Origin: Pseudomonas triclosanedens
GTDB taxonomy: Bacteria > Pseudomonadota > Gammaproteobacteria > Pseudomonadales > Pseudomonadaceae
Reading direction: 5' to 3'
Assembly: GCF_026686735.1 (NCBI RefSeq)
Contig: NZ_CP113432.1
Span: 5,693,001 to 5,757,000 of the forward strand
DNA length: 64,000 nucleotides
Shown here: positions 1-8,495 of the stretch, one piece after another
How positions within the stretch are numbered: position 1 is the first letter of the stretch
Layout of the letters: each line of letters starts with the position of its first letter
Program-made: the position numbers and the translations under genes
The notes under the pieces: model-generated
The model's input: only the letters and a program-made list of their open reading frames with translations
Databases searched by the model: none
What the model was told of the DNA's origin: nothing

Positions 1-1143
1 GATCAGCTCCTTGACCTTCGCGTCGGTCTTGTAGATGTCCTCGGCATCGCCCGACAGCGCAGCCCAGCGGAACGGGCCGATGCCACGGCAAAACAGCGGA
101 CGGATGTAGGCCGGGACGAAGCCGGGGAAGTCGAAGGCGTTGGCCACGCCCTCTTCCTTGGCCATCTGGCGGATGTTGTTGCCATAGTCGAAGGTCGGCA
201 CACCCTGCTTCTGGAAGTCGAGCATGGCCTGCACGTGGACTGCCATCGACTGTTTGGCGGCCTTGACCACTGCCGCCGGTTCGGTCTGCGCGCGGTCGCG
301 GTACTGTTCCCAGGTCCAGCCGGCCGGCAGGTAGCCGTTGAGCGGGTCGTGGGCTGAGGTCTGGTCGGTGACCATATCCGGGCGCACGCCACGGCGCACC
401 AGCTCCGGGAGAATCTCGGCGGCGTTGCCATACAGGGCAATCGAGATTGCCTTGCCCTCGCCGGTGTAGCGGGCGATGCGCGCCAGGGCGTCGTCGAGGT
501 CAGTGGCCTGCTCGTCGACATAGCGGGTCTTGAGGCGGAAGTCGATGCGGCTCTGCTGGCACTCGATGTTCAGCGAGCAGGCGCCGGCCAGGGTCGCCGC
601 CAATGGCTGGGCACCCCCCATGCCGCCCAGGCCGGCGGTGAGGACCCAACGCCCCTTGAGATTGCCGTCGTAGTGCTGGCGACCGGCTTCGACGAAGGTT
701 TCGTATGTGCCCTGGACGATCCCCTGGCTGCCAATGTAGATCCACGAGCCTGCGGTCATCTGCCCGTACATCGCCAGGCCCTTGGCATCCAGCTCGTTGA
801 AGTGCTCCCAGGTCGCCCAGTGCGGCACCAGATTGGAGTTGGCGATCAACACGCGCGGGGCGTTGGCGTGGGTCTTGAACACGCCGACCGGCTTGCCGGA
901 CTGCACCAGGAGGGTCTCGTCGTCGTTCAGCTCCTTCAGGGTGGCAACGATCCTGTCATAGCACTCCCAGTTGCGCGCGGCGCGGCCGATGCCGCCGTAC
1001 ACCACCAACTCCTTCGGATTCTCCGCGACTTCCGGGTCGAGGTTGTTCATCAGCATGCGCAGCGGAGCTTCGGTCAGCCAGCTCTTGGCGTTCAATTGAG
1101 TGCCGCGCGGGGCACGGATTTCGACGTCGCGGAATTTGGTCAC
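1..1143 (-). CDS. hutU: Urocanate hydratase, N-terminal 381 residues (runs off the window)
   Basis: Urocanase converts urocanate to imidazolone propionate, the second step of histidine breakdown, using tightly bound NAD as electrophile. The reading frame begins at a GTG whose protein opens [16 protein letters not shown] and stays open to base 1. The family stretch [14 protein letters not shown] and the segment [20 protein letters not shown] are readable. The family is about 555-560 residues, so the C-terminal third, with the active-site cysteine region, lies outside. It is transcribed away from the other hut genes, with its own sigma54-type promoter and HutC-type operator upstream. The GTG start was chosen because the conserved N-terminus begins there and AGCCTTCC precedes it without a better ATG. 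Confidence 0.95.
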   Translation of the reverse strand, partial: MTKFRDVEIRAPRGTQLNAKSWLTEAPLRMLMNNLDPEVAENPKELVVYGGIGRAARNWECYDRIVATLKELNDDETLLVQSGKPVGVFKTHANAPRVLIANSNLVPHWATWEHFNELDAKGLAMYGQMTAGSWIYIGSQGIVQGTYETFVEAGRQHYDGNLKGRWVLTAGLGGMGGAQPLAATLAGACSLNIECQQSRIDFRLKTRYVDEQATDLDDALARIARYTGEGKAISIALYGNAAEILPELVRRGVRPDMVTDQTSAHDPLNGYLPAGWTWEQYRDRAQTEPAAVVKAAKQSMAVHVQAMLDFQKQGVPTFDYGNNIRQMAKEEGVANAFDFPGFVPAYIRPLFCRGIGPFRWAALSGDAEDIYKTDAKVKELI

Positions 1144-1244
1144 GGAAGGCTCCTTCGCTTGCTCGGATCGGTGGCCGCCAGGGCGCAGGGCGGCAGGGCG
1201 GTTCGGGCGAGGGCATCGAGAGACTCGCCACCCTCATGTCTATG

Positions 1245-1258
1245 CTTGTATGTACAAG
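1245..1258. promoter_or_regulatory. HutC-type operator at hutU
   Basis: The sequence CTTGTATGTACAAG is a 14-bp palindrome with one mismatched central pair. It resembles the TGTATATACA core seen at the hutH and hutF promoters in this window. It sits just downstream of the -12 element of the sigma54 promoter, so a bound GntR-type HutC repressor would cover the transcription start. Confidence 0.75.
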
Positions 1259-1262
1259 TATA

Positions 1263-1278
1263 AGCAAAGGTAAGGCCA
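1263..1278 (-). promoter_or_regulatory. sigma54 (RpoN) promoter of hutU
   Basis: Read on the minus strand the site is TGGCCTTACCTTTGCT, which keeps the invariant GG and GC ten bases apart and the TTGC box of the consensus TGGCAC-N5-TTGC. It is 119 bases upstream of the hutU GTG. RpoN-dependent hutU expression driven by CbrB or NtrC is known in other Pseudomonas, which fits this assignment. Confidence 0.7.
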
Positions 1279-1386
1279 ACCCTGTCCGCACAGCCGCCGC
1301 CAGCCCCGGAAGAAATAGCAAGCAATTGATTTGAAAGGACTAAAAATCAAATCAGAAGGAATGAGCAAACGTCCCGGAGAGCGCCA

Positions 1387-1521
1387 TCACTCGGTATCAC
1401 GCACCAGAAAGGAGCCTGCCTGCCCGCTTTCGTTGCGTTCGGTAACATCGTCCGCTACGAAGGGATACAGCTTGTATAGACAACCAAGAAACAGAGAAAC
1501 CACTCCTGCCGCGAGTGGCAT
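1387..1521 (-). CDS. Possible 44-residue membrane peptide
   Basis: An ATG 8 bases after the binding-protein stop codon opens a 44-codon frame with a hydrophobic N-terminal half (AAGVVSLFLGCLYKLYPFVA) and a charged tail. The ribosome-binding site is weak. It could be a small co-transcribed membrane protein or a chance frame in GC-rich DNA. No family is recognised. Confidence 0.25.
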   Translation of the reverse strand: MPLAAGVVSLFLGCLYKLYPFVADDVTERNESGQAGSFLVRDTE

Positions 1522-1529
1522 TGCGGGGC

Positions 1530-2546
1530 TCACTTCAAGGCCGCGTCGATCCGCCCCGCCGCATCCGCGGACACCCATGTCGACCACAGCTCCCGGTGCT
1601 GACGGAAGAACTGCTCGCGCACCTTGGACACATCCAGATGGTGCTGGGCCATGTTCGCCAGCAGCGCGTTGAACATCGGCAGCGGCAGCTCGACTTTCTC
1701 GAACACCTGCACCAGCTGTGGCGCCCTGTCGTGGAAGTCCCGCGACACGCCGATGCTGATCTTCGCCGGCAGCGAGCGCGAGCCCTTGGGATTCGGGTTG
1801 TTCGGGTCGGTCAGGGTCTGCCAGGCCGCCTCGTCGAACGGTGGCTCCTCCAGTTGCACCAGCTTGAAGCGCCCGAGCAGCGGAGTCGGCGCCCAGTAAT
1901 AGAAGAGCACCGGCCTGCCCTGGGCGATGGCCGAGCTGATCGCCGCATCCAGCGCCGGGCCGGCACCGGTGCGGAAGTTCACGTAGCTGCCGTCCAGGCC
2001 GTAGGCCTTGAGCTTCTGCGTGTTGACGATCTCGCAGGTCCAGCCCGTGGGGCAGTTGTAGAAGCGGCCCTTGTCCGGCTCCTCGTCGTCGCGGAACAGC
2101 GCCTTGTACTTCGGCAGGTCGCTCACCGACTTCAAGCCTGGAGCGGCGGCCGCGATGCCACGCCTGGCATCGCCATGCACCACGTAGTCCGGCACCCACC
2201 AGCCTTCGCTGGCACCCTTCACCGTCTCGCCCACGGAGAACACCTCGCCGGCCTTCTCGGCCTGCTGCCACACGGTGCTGCGCCCAGCCCACTGTTCGCC
2301 GGTGACCTGGATGTCGTTCTGCCTCAGCGCATTCTCCATCGTCACAGTGTTGCCTGGCACCGCGTCGGTCTTGCAGCCATAGCCCTTTTCCAGAATGAAG
2401 CGCAGCACCTCGGTAGTGAACATCCCGCTTTCCCAGTTCAGCCCGGCGAACACTACCGGCTTCGGATAGGGACAATCGGCGGCAAGGGTCTGGGCGCACA
2501 GACCGAATGCGAACAGCACGGCCAACAGGCAGCGGATGGCGGACAT
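1530..2546 (-). CDS. Periplasmic substrate-binding protein, glycine betaine/proline (OpuAC) type
   Basis: 338 residues with a clear signal peptide (MSAIRCLLAVLFAFGLCAQTLAA) followed by a mature domain with VVFAGLNWESGMFTTEVLRF and aromatic-rich segments (GEQWAGR, WWVPDYVVHGD, FYYWAPTPLL) typical of ABC importers for quaternary amines, where tryptophans cage the ligand. It lies between hutU and hutH and is divergent from hutH, sharing an intergenic region that carries a HutC-type operator. That suggests histidine, urocanate or a related betaine as ligand. No permease or ATPase gene is adjacent in this window, so its transporter partner is elsewhere or upstream of base 1. Family assignment is solid; the substrate is inference. 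Confidence 0.8.
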   Translation of the reverse strand: MSAIRCLLAVLFAFGLCAQTLAADCPYPKPVVFAGLNWESGMFTTEVLRFILEKGYGCKTDAVPGNTVTMENALRQNDIQVTGEQWAGRSTVWQQAEKAGEVFSVGETVKGASEGWWVPDYVVHGDARRGIAAAAPGLKSVSDLPKYKALFRDDEEPDKGRFYNCPTGWTCEIVNTQKLKAYGLDGSYVNFRTGAGPALDAAISSAIAQGRPVLFYYWAPTPLLGRFKLVQLEEPPFDEAAWQTLTDPNNPNPKGSRSLPAKISIGVSRDFHDRAPQLVQVFEKVELPLPMFNALLANMAQHHLDVSKVREQFFRQHRELWSTWVSADAAGRIDAALK

Positions 2547-2726
2547 GGCGAGTTCTCCAGGCGCGTCGGTGTCCCATAGGGTTTAGCCGCCGATCCACGA
2601 TTTGCCCATGACCACCGGACTGGAAATGCCACCGACGGTGACATTCACTGGACACGAGTGGCCACGGAAAAACGCCCAAGGTTGGCCGGACAGGCCCTGG
2701 CGCCTAATGGCATAGCGCTTGCTATA

Positions 2727-2740
2727 CCTGTATATACAGG
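2727..2740. promoter_or_regulatory. HutC-type operator at hutH
   Basis: CCTGTATATACAGG is a perfect 14-bp palindrome located 44 bases upstream of the hutH ATG, in the divergent region shared with the binding-protein gene. The core TGTATATACA is identical to the site before hutF. Confidence 0.8.
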
Positions 2741-2783
2741 AAACGACCGCAGTAACACTCCACCGAATCAGGTACACGCCGCC

Positions 2784-4313
2784 ATGCCCGAAACCCTGCT
2801 CCTTGCGCCCGGCCGCTTCGATCTCGACCAACTGCGCGCCATCTACCAGCACCAGAGTCCCCTGCAACTGGCCGACGAGTGCCGCGCAGCCATCCTGCAC
2901 AGCGCACAGACAGTCAGCCAGATCATCGCCGGCCAGCGCACCGTCTACGGCATCAACACCGGCTTCGGGCTGCTGGCGCGCACCTCGATCGCCGAGGACC
3001 GGTTGGCCACCCTGCAGCGCAACCTGATCCTCTCGCACTGCACCGGCACCGGCCCGCTGCTCGACGATGCCAGCGTGGCGCTGATCATGGCACTGAAGAT
3101 CGGCTCACTGGCGCGTGGCTTCTCCGGGGTCGGCCTGCCGGTGATCGAGACGCTGCTCAAGCTCTACCAGGCGCGGGTCTACCCGTGCATTCCGTCCCAG
3201 GGCTCGGTGGGCGCCTCGGGCGATCTGGCGCCGTTGGCGCACATGTCCGCCACCCTGCTGGGCGTGGGCCAGGTGCGCCACGAAGGTCGCATGCTCGACG
3301 CGCTGGAAGGGCTCCGTATCGCCGGCGCCGAGCCACTCAACCTCGGCCCGAAGGAGGGCCTGGCACTGATCAATGGCACCCAGGTATCCACGGCGCTGGC
3401 CTTGCGCGGCCTGTTCGCGGCGGAACGGCTGTTCGTTTCGGCGGTGGTCGCCGGCAGCCTGACAGTGGAAGCACTGAAGGGCTCGTTCGTTCCGTTCGAC
3501 GCGCGCATCCAGGAAGTGCGCGGCCAGCCAGGACAGATTGCCGTCGCGGCGCTGTATCGCGAACTGCTGCACGACAGCCAGATCAACCAGTCGCATATCG
3601 ACTGCAAGCGCGTGCAGGACCCATATTCGCTGCGCTGCCAGCCGCAGGTGATGGGTGCCTGCCTGGATCATCTGCGCTTCGCCGCCGGGGTATTCCTGCG
3701 CGAAGCCAACGCCGTTTCCGACAACCCGCTGGTATTCAGCGACGACGGCGACGTGCTGTCCGGTGGCAACTTCCACGCCGAACCGGTGGCGATGGCAGCC
3801 GACGTGCTGGCGCTGGCGATTGCCGAAATTGGCGCGCTATCGGAACGACGCATCGCGCAACTGGTGGACCCGGCGATGTCCGGCCTGCCGGCTTTCCTGG
3901 TCAAGGAAGGCGGTTTGAATTCCGGCTTCATGATCGCCCAGGTCACCTCGGCGGCACTGGCCTCGGAGAACAAGAGCCTGGCGCACCCGGCCTCGGTGGA
4001 CAGCCTGCCGACCTCGGCCAATCAGGAAGACCACGTGTCGATGGCGACCTTCGCCGCCCGCCGCCTGCTGGATATGGCCAGCAACAGCGCCGGGGTGGTT
4101 GCCATCGAGTTGCTCGCGGCGGCGCAGGGCGTGGATTTCCACGCACCGCTGCAAAGCTCGCCGCAACTTCAGCAAGTGCGCACACTGATCCGCAGCCAGG
4201 TGCCGCACTACGCGCAGGATCGATACTTCGCCCCGGACATCGCCGCCGCACGGGCCTGGGTCGAGGATGGGGTGATGAGCCGGTGGGTCGGTTACGCACG
4301 GTTGTACGACTGA
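2784..4313 (+). CDS. hutH: Histidine ammonia-lyase
   Basis: HutH deaminates L-histidine to urocanate, the first step of the pathway. The protein is 509 residues, the usual size. The Ala-Ser-Gly triad that cyclises to the MIO electrophile is at residues 144-146 ([12 protein letters not shown]), and the N-terminal YGINTGFG motif carrying the catalytic tyrosine is at 55-62. Further family blocks include the glutamine-rich NPLVF segment and the SADQEDHVSM-like [10 protein letters not shown]. The ATG at 2784 ([10 protein letters not shown]) was chosen over an in-frame upstream extension because conserved sequence begins there and the operator lies just upstream. A strong bidirectional terminator follows. 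Confidence 0.96.
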   Translation: MPETLLLAPGRFDLDQLRAIYQHQSPLQLADECRAAILHSAQTVSQIIAGQRTVYGINTGFGLLARTSIAEDRLATLQRNLILSHCTGTGPLLDDASVALIMALKIGSLARGFSGVGLPVIETLLKLYQARVYPCIPSQGSVGASGDLAPLAHMSATLLGVGQVRHEGRMLDALEGLRIAGAEPLNLGPKEGLALINGTQVSTALALRGLFAAERLFVSAVVAGSLTVEALKGSFVPFDARIQEVRGQPGQIAVAALYRELLHDSQINQSHIDCKRVQDPYSLRCQPQVMGACLDHLRFAAGVFLREANAVSDNPLVFSDDGDVLSGGNFHAEPVAMAADVLALAIAEIGALSERRIAQLVDPAMSGLPAFLVKEGGLNSGFMIAQVTSAALASENKSLAHPASVDSLPTSANQEDHVSMATFAARRLLDMASNSAGVVAIELLAAAQGVDFHAPLQSSPQLQQVRTLIRSQVPHYAQDRYFAPDIAAARAWVEDGVMSRWVGYARLYD

Positions 4314-4432
4314 CACGACAGCCGAGAGCCCTCCGCCTTACCCGCGCGCAGCGATGCCCATGCGGATCGCCGCGCAGTGATTGATGGGTATCGCCTCGCT
4401 CCACGCCCGGCCTCCCATCTGATCCCAATTGG

Positions 4433-4456
4433 AAAGGGCGCCTCTCGGCGCCCTTT
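4433..4456. terminator. Bidirectional terminator between hutH and hutD
   Basis: AAAGGGCGCC, loop TCTC, GGCGCCCTTT forms a perfect 10-bp stem with A-rich and T-rich edges. It can end hutH on the plus strand and the hutCD transcript on the minus strand. Confidence 0.85.
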
Positions 4457-4461
4457 CTTGT

Positions 4462-5052
4462 TCAATGTGCTTCGAGTTCGATCACGCAGACATCTGCACT
4501 TCCCGCCACTGTCAGCCGCCACTCGCGCAACGCCCCATCACCCTCGGCGACCAGCGTGTCATGCAACCCCAGCACGCCGCTCGCTGCGGCGTCGAGGCTG
4601 ACATGGAGGCCCTCCCCTGCACTGAACAGCAGCACCGTCGAAGCGCTGCTGAAGAAATGCGCCACGCCATCCACCTTCTGCCATTGCAGCCGCGCGCGAT
4701 AGCGGGTCGGCGAGTAGATCAGGTTGAAGTCGCGGATCGCACCGCCGAGCAAAGTGCACTCCACCGCACTGGCACCATCGAAGGCGAAGGCATCCTGGGC
4801 GCGCAGATCGCGGGAGTCGAGGCCGTCCACGTTCAGCCGCATGCCCTCGCCCTCCAGCACACTGATGATGCGCTGGTAGCCGGTGAAGGCAGAGAACGGG
4901 CCGGGTGCGCCGACATCGGCGATGGAAACCCGCCAGCCGAATCCTCCGAGGCCATCGCCGGCATCGCGGACAATCTCGCGAGTGGTGCCTGCGCCGTTCT
5001 TCCACGGCATCGCCGGGTAGCTGGCTGCGCGCAGCAGCTTGATGGCGGTCAT
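4462..5052 (-). CDS. hutD: HutD family protein
   Basis: 196 residues beginning MTAIKLLRAASYPAMPWKNG, the hallmark HutD opening with the PWKNGAGTTREI block, followed by GFGWRVSIADV and GPFSAFTGYQR. HutD is a cupin-fold protein of uncertain biochemical role, proposed to limit hut expression or sense an intermediate (urocanate or formylglutamate). Its ATG overlaps the hutC stop by four bases (ATGA), indicating translational coupling in a hutC-hutD operon. A longer in-frame extension into hutC exists but is not needed. Confidence 0.93.
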   Translation of the reverse strand: MTAIKLLRAASYPAMPWKNGAGTTREIVRDAGDGLGGFGWRVSIADVGAPGPFSAFTGYQRIISVLEGEGMRLNVDGLDSRDLRAQDAFAFDGASAVECTLLGGAIRDFNLIYSPTRYRARLQWQKVDGVAHFFSSASTVLLFSAGEGLHVSLDAAASGVLGLHDTLVAEGDGALREWRLTVAGSADVCVIELEAH

Positions 5053-5816
5053 GAACTGAAGCGTCCTTCCAGGCGGTAGCGCGAGCCCGGGTAGAGCAGG
5101 CGTGCGCTGGTCACAGTGTTGCGTCCCGACCAGGTGCGCCGGCGAATCAGCAGGCACGGCTCATGGCGGTCAATGGACAGCAGCTTGCACTCCTCGGGGC
5201 TGGGCAGCACCGCCTCGACCACGTGCTCGCCTTCGCTCAGCGGCGCAACCTGCGTGAGGTAGGCAAAGGGTGTCTGCCCGGTGAAGTCCTGTTTCATATA
5301 GTCCGGCGCCACGGCGGCGTTCACGTAGCGGTCTTCGATCTGCACCGGCACTTCGTTCTCATAGTGCACGATGAGCGAGTGGAAGATGCGCTGCCCTTCG
5401 CGCACATCCAGCGCCAGCGCGCGCTCGGCGGTCGCCAGTTCCTCCACCAGGCTGATCACCACGCAGTGGTGCTTGTGGCCGCGGGCGGTGATTTCCTCGG
5501 CGATATTCTGCACCTGGAACAGCGCCGACTGACCTTTGGGCTCGGCGACAAAAGTGCCCACGCCCTGCATCCGCACCAGCAAGCCGTCGGCGGTCAGTTC
5601 GCGCAGGGCGCGGTTTATGGTCATGCGGCTGACGCCCAGTTCATTGACCAGTTCAGCCTCGGACGGCACTCGATGGTGCGGCGGCCAGGTACCGGACTGA
5701 ATCTGCTGGATGATCATCTGCTTGACCCGGGCATACAGCGGCGCGGGAATTTCCCCCATCTGCGCGGCGAGCGACGAACCCTCGGTGGGCGGGTTGGGCG
5801 TAGACGATGCGGGCAC
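5049..5816 (-). CDS. hutC: Histidine utilisation repressor (GntR family, HutC)
   Basis: 255 residues with a GntR winged helix at about 20-90 (PLYARVKQMIIQQIQSG, VPSEAELVNELGVSRMTINRAL) and a C-terminal UTRA effector domain that binds urocanate. It represses the hut genes by binding TGTATATACA-type palindromes, three of which are in this window. The GTG at 5816 was chosen because AAGGAG lies six bases upstream; an upstream ATG at 5873 would add 19 residues without a good ribosome site. It is divergent from hutF and overlaps hutD. Confidence 0.93.
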   Translation of the reverse strand: MPASSTPNPPTEGSSLAAQMGEIPAPLYARVKQMIIQQIQSGTWPPHHRVPSEAELVNELGVSRMTINRALRELTADGLLVRMQGVGTFVAEPKGQSALFQVQNIAEEITARGHKHHCVVISLVEELATAERALALDVREGQRIFHSLIVHYENEVPVQIEDRYVNAAVAPDYMKQDFTGQTPFAYLTQVAPLSEGEHVVEAVLPSPEECKLLSIDRHEPCLLIRRRTWSGRNTVTSARLLYPGSRYRLEGRFSS

Positions 5817-5998
5817 GGGAAACTCCTTGTCTGGGCGACGGTGGGCGAAGGCCTGGGGCTGAAGCGCTTTCAACGCCCTACGGCCGACGCGCGGCAGATC
5901 CTAAACAGCTTCTCCGGCATGTACCGGATTCGACCCGTGCATACAAGTCCTCCGGCGACCATCGGATCGCCTTGCAGTTTACGGTGCCGACAAACGTC

Positions 5999-6014
5999 TG
6001 TATATGTATATACA
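5999..6014. promoter_or_regulatory. HutC-type operator at hutF/hutC
   Basis: The perfect decamer palindrome TGTATATACA (6005-6014) sits inside a longer alternating tract TGTATATGTATATACA. It is in the 240-bp divergent region between hutC and hutF, 42 bases upstream of hutF, so it could control both hutF and hutC autoregulation. Confidence 0.75.
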
Positions 6015-6056
6015 AATTTACCTGCTCATTCATGAGTACGCCGCGAGGACCCGCGC

Positions 6057-7421
6057 ATGTCCGTCCTGTTCGCCGAATCCGCCCTGCTGCCCTCCGGCTG
6101 GGCGCGCAACGTCCGCTTCGAGATCGACGCAGCCGGCCTGTTCACCGCGATCACCCCGGACGCCAGCGCGGACGGCGCCGAGCGCGCCACCGGGCCGGTT
6201 CTGGCGGGTATGCCAAACCTGCATTCGCACGCTTTCCAGCGCGCAATGGCGGGCCTGGCGGAAGTCGCCGGCAACCCCAACGACAGCTTCTGGACATGGC
6301 GCGATCTGATGTACCGCCTGGTCGGCCGCCTGTCGCCCGAGCAGGTCGAGGTGATCGCCCGACAGCTGTACATCGAGATGCTCAAGGCGGGCTACACCGG
6401 CGTCGCGGAGTTCCACTATGTCCACCACGACACCGACGGTACGCCCTATGCCAACCCCGCTGAACTGGCCCTGCGCGTAAGCCAGGCGGCAACGGATGCC
6501 GGTATCGGCCTGACGCTGCTGCCGGTGCTCTACTCCCATGCCGGCTTCGGTGGCCAGGTGCCGAGCGAGGGCCAGCGGCGCTTCATCAACGGAACAGAGA
6601 ATTATCTGAAGCTGATCGACGGCCTGCGTGCCCATCTGGCGAAACAGCCGCAGCAGACGCTCGGCCTGTGCTTCCATTCCCTGCGCGCAGTCACTCCACA
6701 GCAGATCGCTACGGTGCTGGACGCCGATGAGAGTGCCTGTCCGGTTCACATCCACATCGCCGAACAGCAGAAGGAAGTGGACGACTGCCTGGCCTGGAGC
6801 GGTCGCCGCCCGCTGCAATGGCTGCATGAGAACGTAGCGGTGGATGAGCGCTGGTGCCTGGTTCACGCCACCCACGCCGAGGCCGACGAAGTGACTGCAA
6901 TGGCGCGTAGCGGAGCTGTTGCCGGCCTGTGCCTGACCACCGAGGCGAACCTTGGCGACGGTATCTTCCCGGCTGTCGACTACCTCGCCCAGGGCGGCCG
7001 CTTCGGTATCGGCTCGGATAGCCACGTCTCGCTCAGCGTGGTTGAGGAACTGCGCTGGCTGGAATACGGCCAGCGCCTGCGCGACCAGCGCCGCAACCGT
7101 CTCTACGGTGCCGACCAGCCGATGGTTGGCCGCACGCTGTTCGACGCCGCCCTCGCTGGCGGCGCACAGGCCCTTGGCCAGCCATGCGGCACTCTGGCGG
7201 TCGGCCGGCGCGCCGATCTGCTGGTGCTCGATGGCCGCAATCCCTACCTGCAGACGGCCAGCGGCGACGCCATTCTCAACCGCTGGCTGTTCGCTGGCGG
7301 TGATAGCCAGGTACGTGACGTGATGGTGGCCGGGCAATGGCGTGTGCGCGATGGCAGACATGCGCTGGAAGAACAGAGCGCCCGCGATTTCGCCCAGGTC
7401 CTCCGCGAACTGCTCGACTGA
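6057..7421 (+). CDS. hutF: Formimidoylglutamate deiminase
   Basis: HutF hydrolyses N-formimino-L-glutamate to N-formyl-L-glutamate and ammonia, the Pseudomonas branch of histidine degradation that then needs HutG. The protein is 454 residues in the amidohydrolase superfamily: the metal-binding motif GMPNLHSHAFQRAM is near residues 56-70, HIHIAEQQKEVDDC carries the next histidines, and GSDSHVSLS supplies the catalytic aspartate. GAGG precedes the ATG by eight bases. It is transcribed divergently from hutC. Confidence 0.95.
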   Translation: MSVLFAESALLPSGWARNVRFEIDAAGLFTAITPDASADGAERATGPVLAGMPNLHSHAFQRAMAGLAEVAGNPNDSFWTWRDLMYRLVGRLSPEQVEVIARQLYIEMLKAGYTGVAEFHYVHHDTDGTPYANPAELALRVSQAATDAGIGLTLLPVLYSHAGFGGQVPSEGQRRFINGTENYLKLIDGLRAHLAKQPQQTLGLCFHSLRAVTPQQIATVLDADESACPVHIHIAEQQKEVDDCLAWSGRRPLQWLHENVAVDERWCLVHATHAEADEVTAMARSGAVAGLCLTTEANLGDGIFPAVDYLAQGGRFGIGSDSHVSLSVVEELRWLEYGQRLRDQRRNRLYGADQPMVGRTLFDAALAGGAQALGQPCGTLAVGRRADLLVLDGRNPYLQTASGDAILNRWLFAGGDSQVRDVMVAGQWRVRDGRHALEEQSARDFAQVLRELLD

Positions 7422-7444
7422 CCCAAACGCCTTTGCAGGATGGC

Positions 7445-7506
7445 GTGGAGCGCAGCGATAGCCATGCAGCCTGCGCACGGCCATCGATGGTATCGCTGCG
7501 CTCCAC
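7445..7506. repeat. Intergenic inverted repeat, 16-bp arms
   Basis: GTGGAGCGCAGCGATA at 7445-7460 is the exact reverse complement of 7491-7506, with a 30-base loop. A degraded relative of one arm (GGGTATCGCCTCGCTCCACG) is at 4387-4406, after hutH. This is the look of a dispersed palindromic intergenic element of the REP/BIME kind found in Pseudomonas. Confidence 0.7.
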
Positions 7507-7553
7507 CCACCCTACGTCGAGGCAGCCGGTGGATTCTGGAAATGCCGAGCATG

Positions 7554-7579
7554 AAAAAACGCCCCGAGGGGCGTTTTTT
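7554..7579. terminator. Bidirectional terminator between hutF and blc
   Basis: AAAAAACGCCCC, GA, GGGGCGTTTTTT is a perfect inverted repeat with A6 and T6 edges, so it can terminate hutF and the convergent blc transcript. Confidence 0.93.
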
Positions 7580-7581
7580 CG

Positions 7582-8133
7582 TTACGGCGCGGCAGGTGTC
7601 TCGCTTGCCCGCCAGATCAGATCATCGGTCCGGTAACCACGCTCATGGGCCAGCTCCAGCAAGTGGGCACGGACCGCATCCGGCACCACCGGCTGACGCG
7701 AGAGCAGCCAGAGATATTCACGATTCGGGTTGCCTACCAGCGCTGTCTGGTAACCGTCATCGATGTAAAGCACCCAGTAATCCCCCTTGGCCAGGCCGGG
7801 GAAAATCCGCGTAAAGGTGTTGTCGAAGCGCACCCAGAGCTTGTCGGTCCGGCCCGGCACCTGTGCCTCGGCGCGCCCAGTGGCCTGTTCCCACTCGCCG
7901 TCGGCGGTCAGGCAGCGGTTGGTCACCGCGAGACTGGCATCGGGCTGGAGGCGGTAATGGGCTTCGGACTGCACGCAATGACGCTGGAAGAACATCGGCT
8001 TGCGCGCCAGCTCGTACCAGGTGCCCTGGTAGCGCTGCAGATCGACTTCCGCCGTGCCCGGAGGCGGTTGCGTGGAGCCGGCGCAACCGCCCAGCACGAA
8101 GAGGCAAGCCAGCCAGATGACGGATCTACGCAT
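7582..8133 (-). CDS. blc: Outer-membrane lipocalin (Blc)
   Basis: 183 residues with a lipoprotein signal ending in the lipobox LGGC (Cys17). The lipocalin motif YQGTWYELARKPMFFQRHC follows, with later blocks GDYWVLYIDDGYQTALVGNP and EYLWLLSRQP. Blc is an envelope lipoprotein that binds fatty acids or lysophospholipids and is induced by envelope stress in enterics. A convergent terminator separates it from hutF; the next upstream gene is another small lipoprotein. Confidence 0.92.
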   Translation of the reverse strand: MRRSVIWLACLFVLGGCAGSTQPPPGTAEVDLQRYQGTWYELARKPMFFQRHCVQSEAHYRLQPDASLAVTNRCLTADGEWEQATGRAEAQVPGRTDKLWVRFDNTFTRIFPGLAKGDYWVLYIDDGYQTALVGNPNREYLWLLSRQPVVPDAVRAHLLELAHERGYRTDDLIWRASETPAAP

Positions 8134-8167
8134 TCAAGCCTCCTTGGCCGCCTGCCTTCCCAGGCGC

Positions 8168-8422
8168 TTACTTCAGGCCCTGGGCGGAGAACAGCAGCAC
8201 TTTGTCGCCAGCGTACTGGATACTGATGAAGGCCTTTTCGTCGCCCCAGGTACAACTGGAAACGCCCAGCGCGCCAGAGCACTCGGTGGGCTTGCCGAGC
8301 AGGCTTTCGACTTCGGCCTTGGTCATGCCGGTTTTGATCTTGGAATAGTTCTCCTGGTTCACTTTGCTGCAGGCAGCCAGGGCGACACAGAATGCGACGA
8401 GCGCGAGGCGGCGGAAAGACAT
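8168..8422 (-). CDS. Small lipoprotein with SmpA/BamE-like fold (DUF3862 type)
   Basis: 84 residues. The signal ends in ALAAC (lipobox Cys21), followed by YSKIKTGMTKAEVESLLGKPTEC, the helix-strand pattern shared by BamE-like and DUF3862 proteins, and a strand-rich end. AAGGAG lies six bases before the ATG at 8422; a longer frame to 8551 was rejected because it would bury the signal peptide. Likely an envelope protein of unknown role. Confidence 0.8.
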   Translation of the reverse strand: MSFRRLALVAFCVALAACSKVNQENYSKIKTGMTKAEVESLLGKPTECSGALGVSSCTWGDEKAFISIQYAGDKVLLFSAQGLK

Positions 8423-8495
8423 CGACAACTCCTTGTTTTGGGGGGACTGACCAACAGCTTGGCACAGGGCCGCCTTTGCGGCCGCCGGGTTGGAG

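Larger units (their letters stand above)
1144..1529. promoter_or_regulatory. hutU upstream region
   Basis: This 386-bp stretch separates hutU from the end of the binding-protein gene. Its hutU-proximal part holds the sigma54 promoter and the HutC-type palindrome listed separately. The distal part contains only a possible 44-codon minus-strand reading frame (1387-1521) and nothing else I can name. Confidence 0.6.

Noticed and set aside
1472..1483. TTGTATAGACAA as a fourth HutC operator
   Set aside because: Imperfect core, far (over 300 bases) from the hutU start and inside a possible small reading frame; probably chance.
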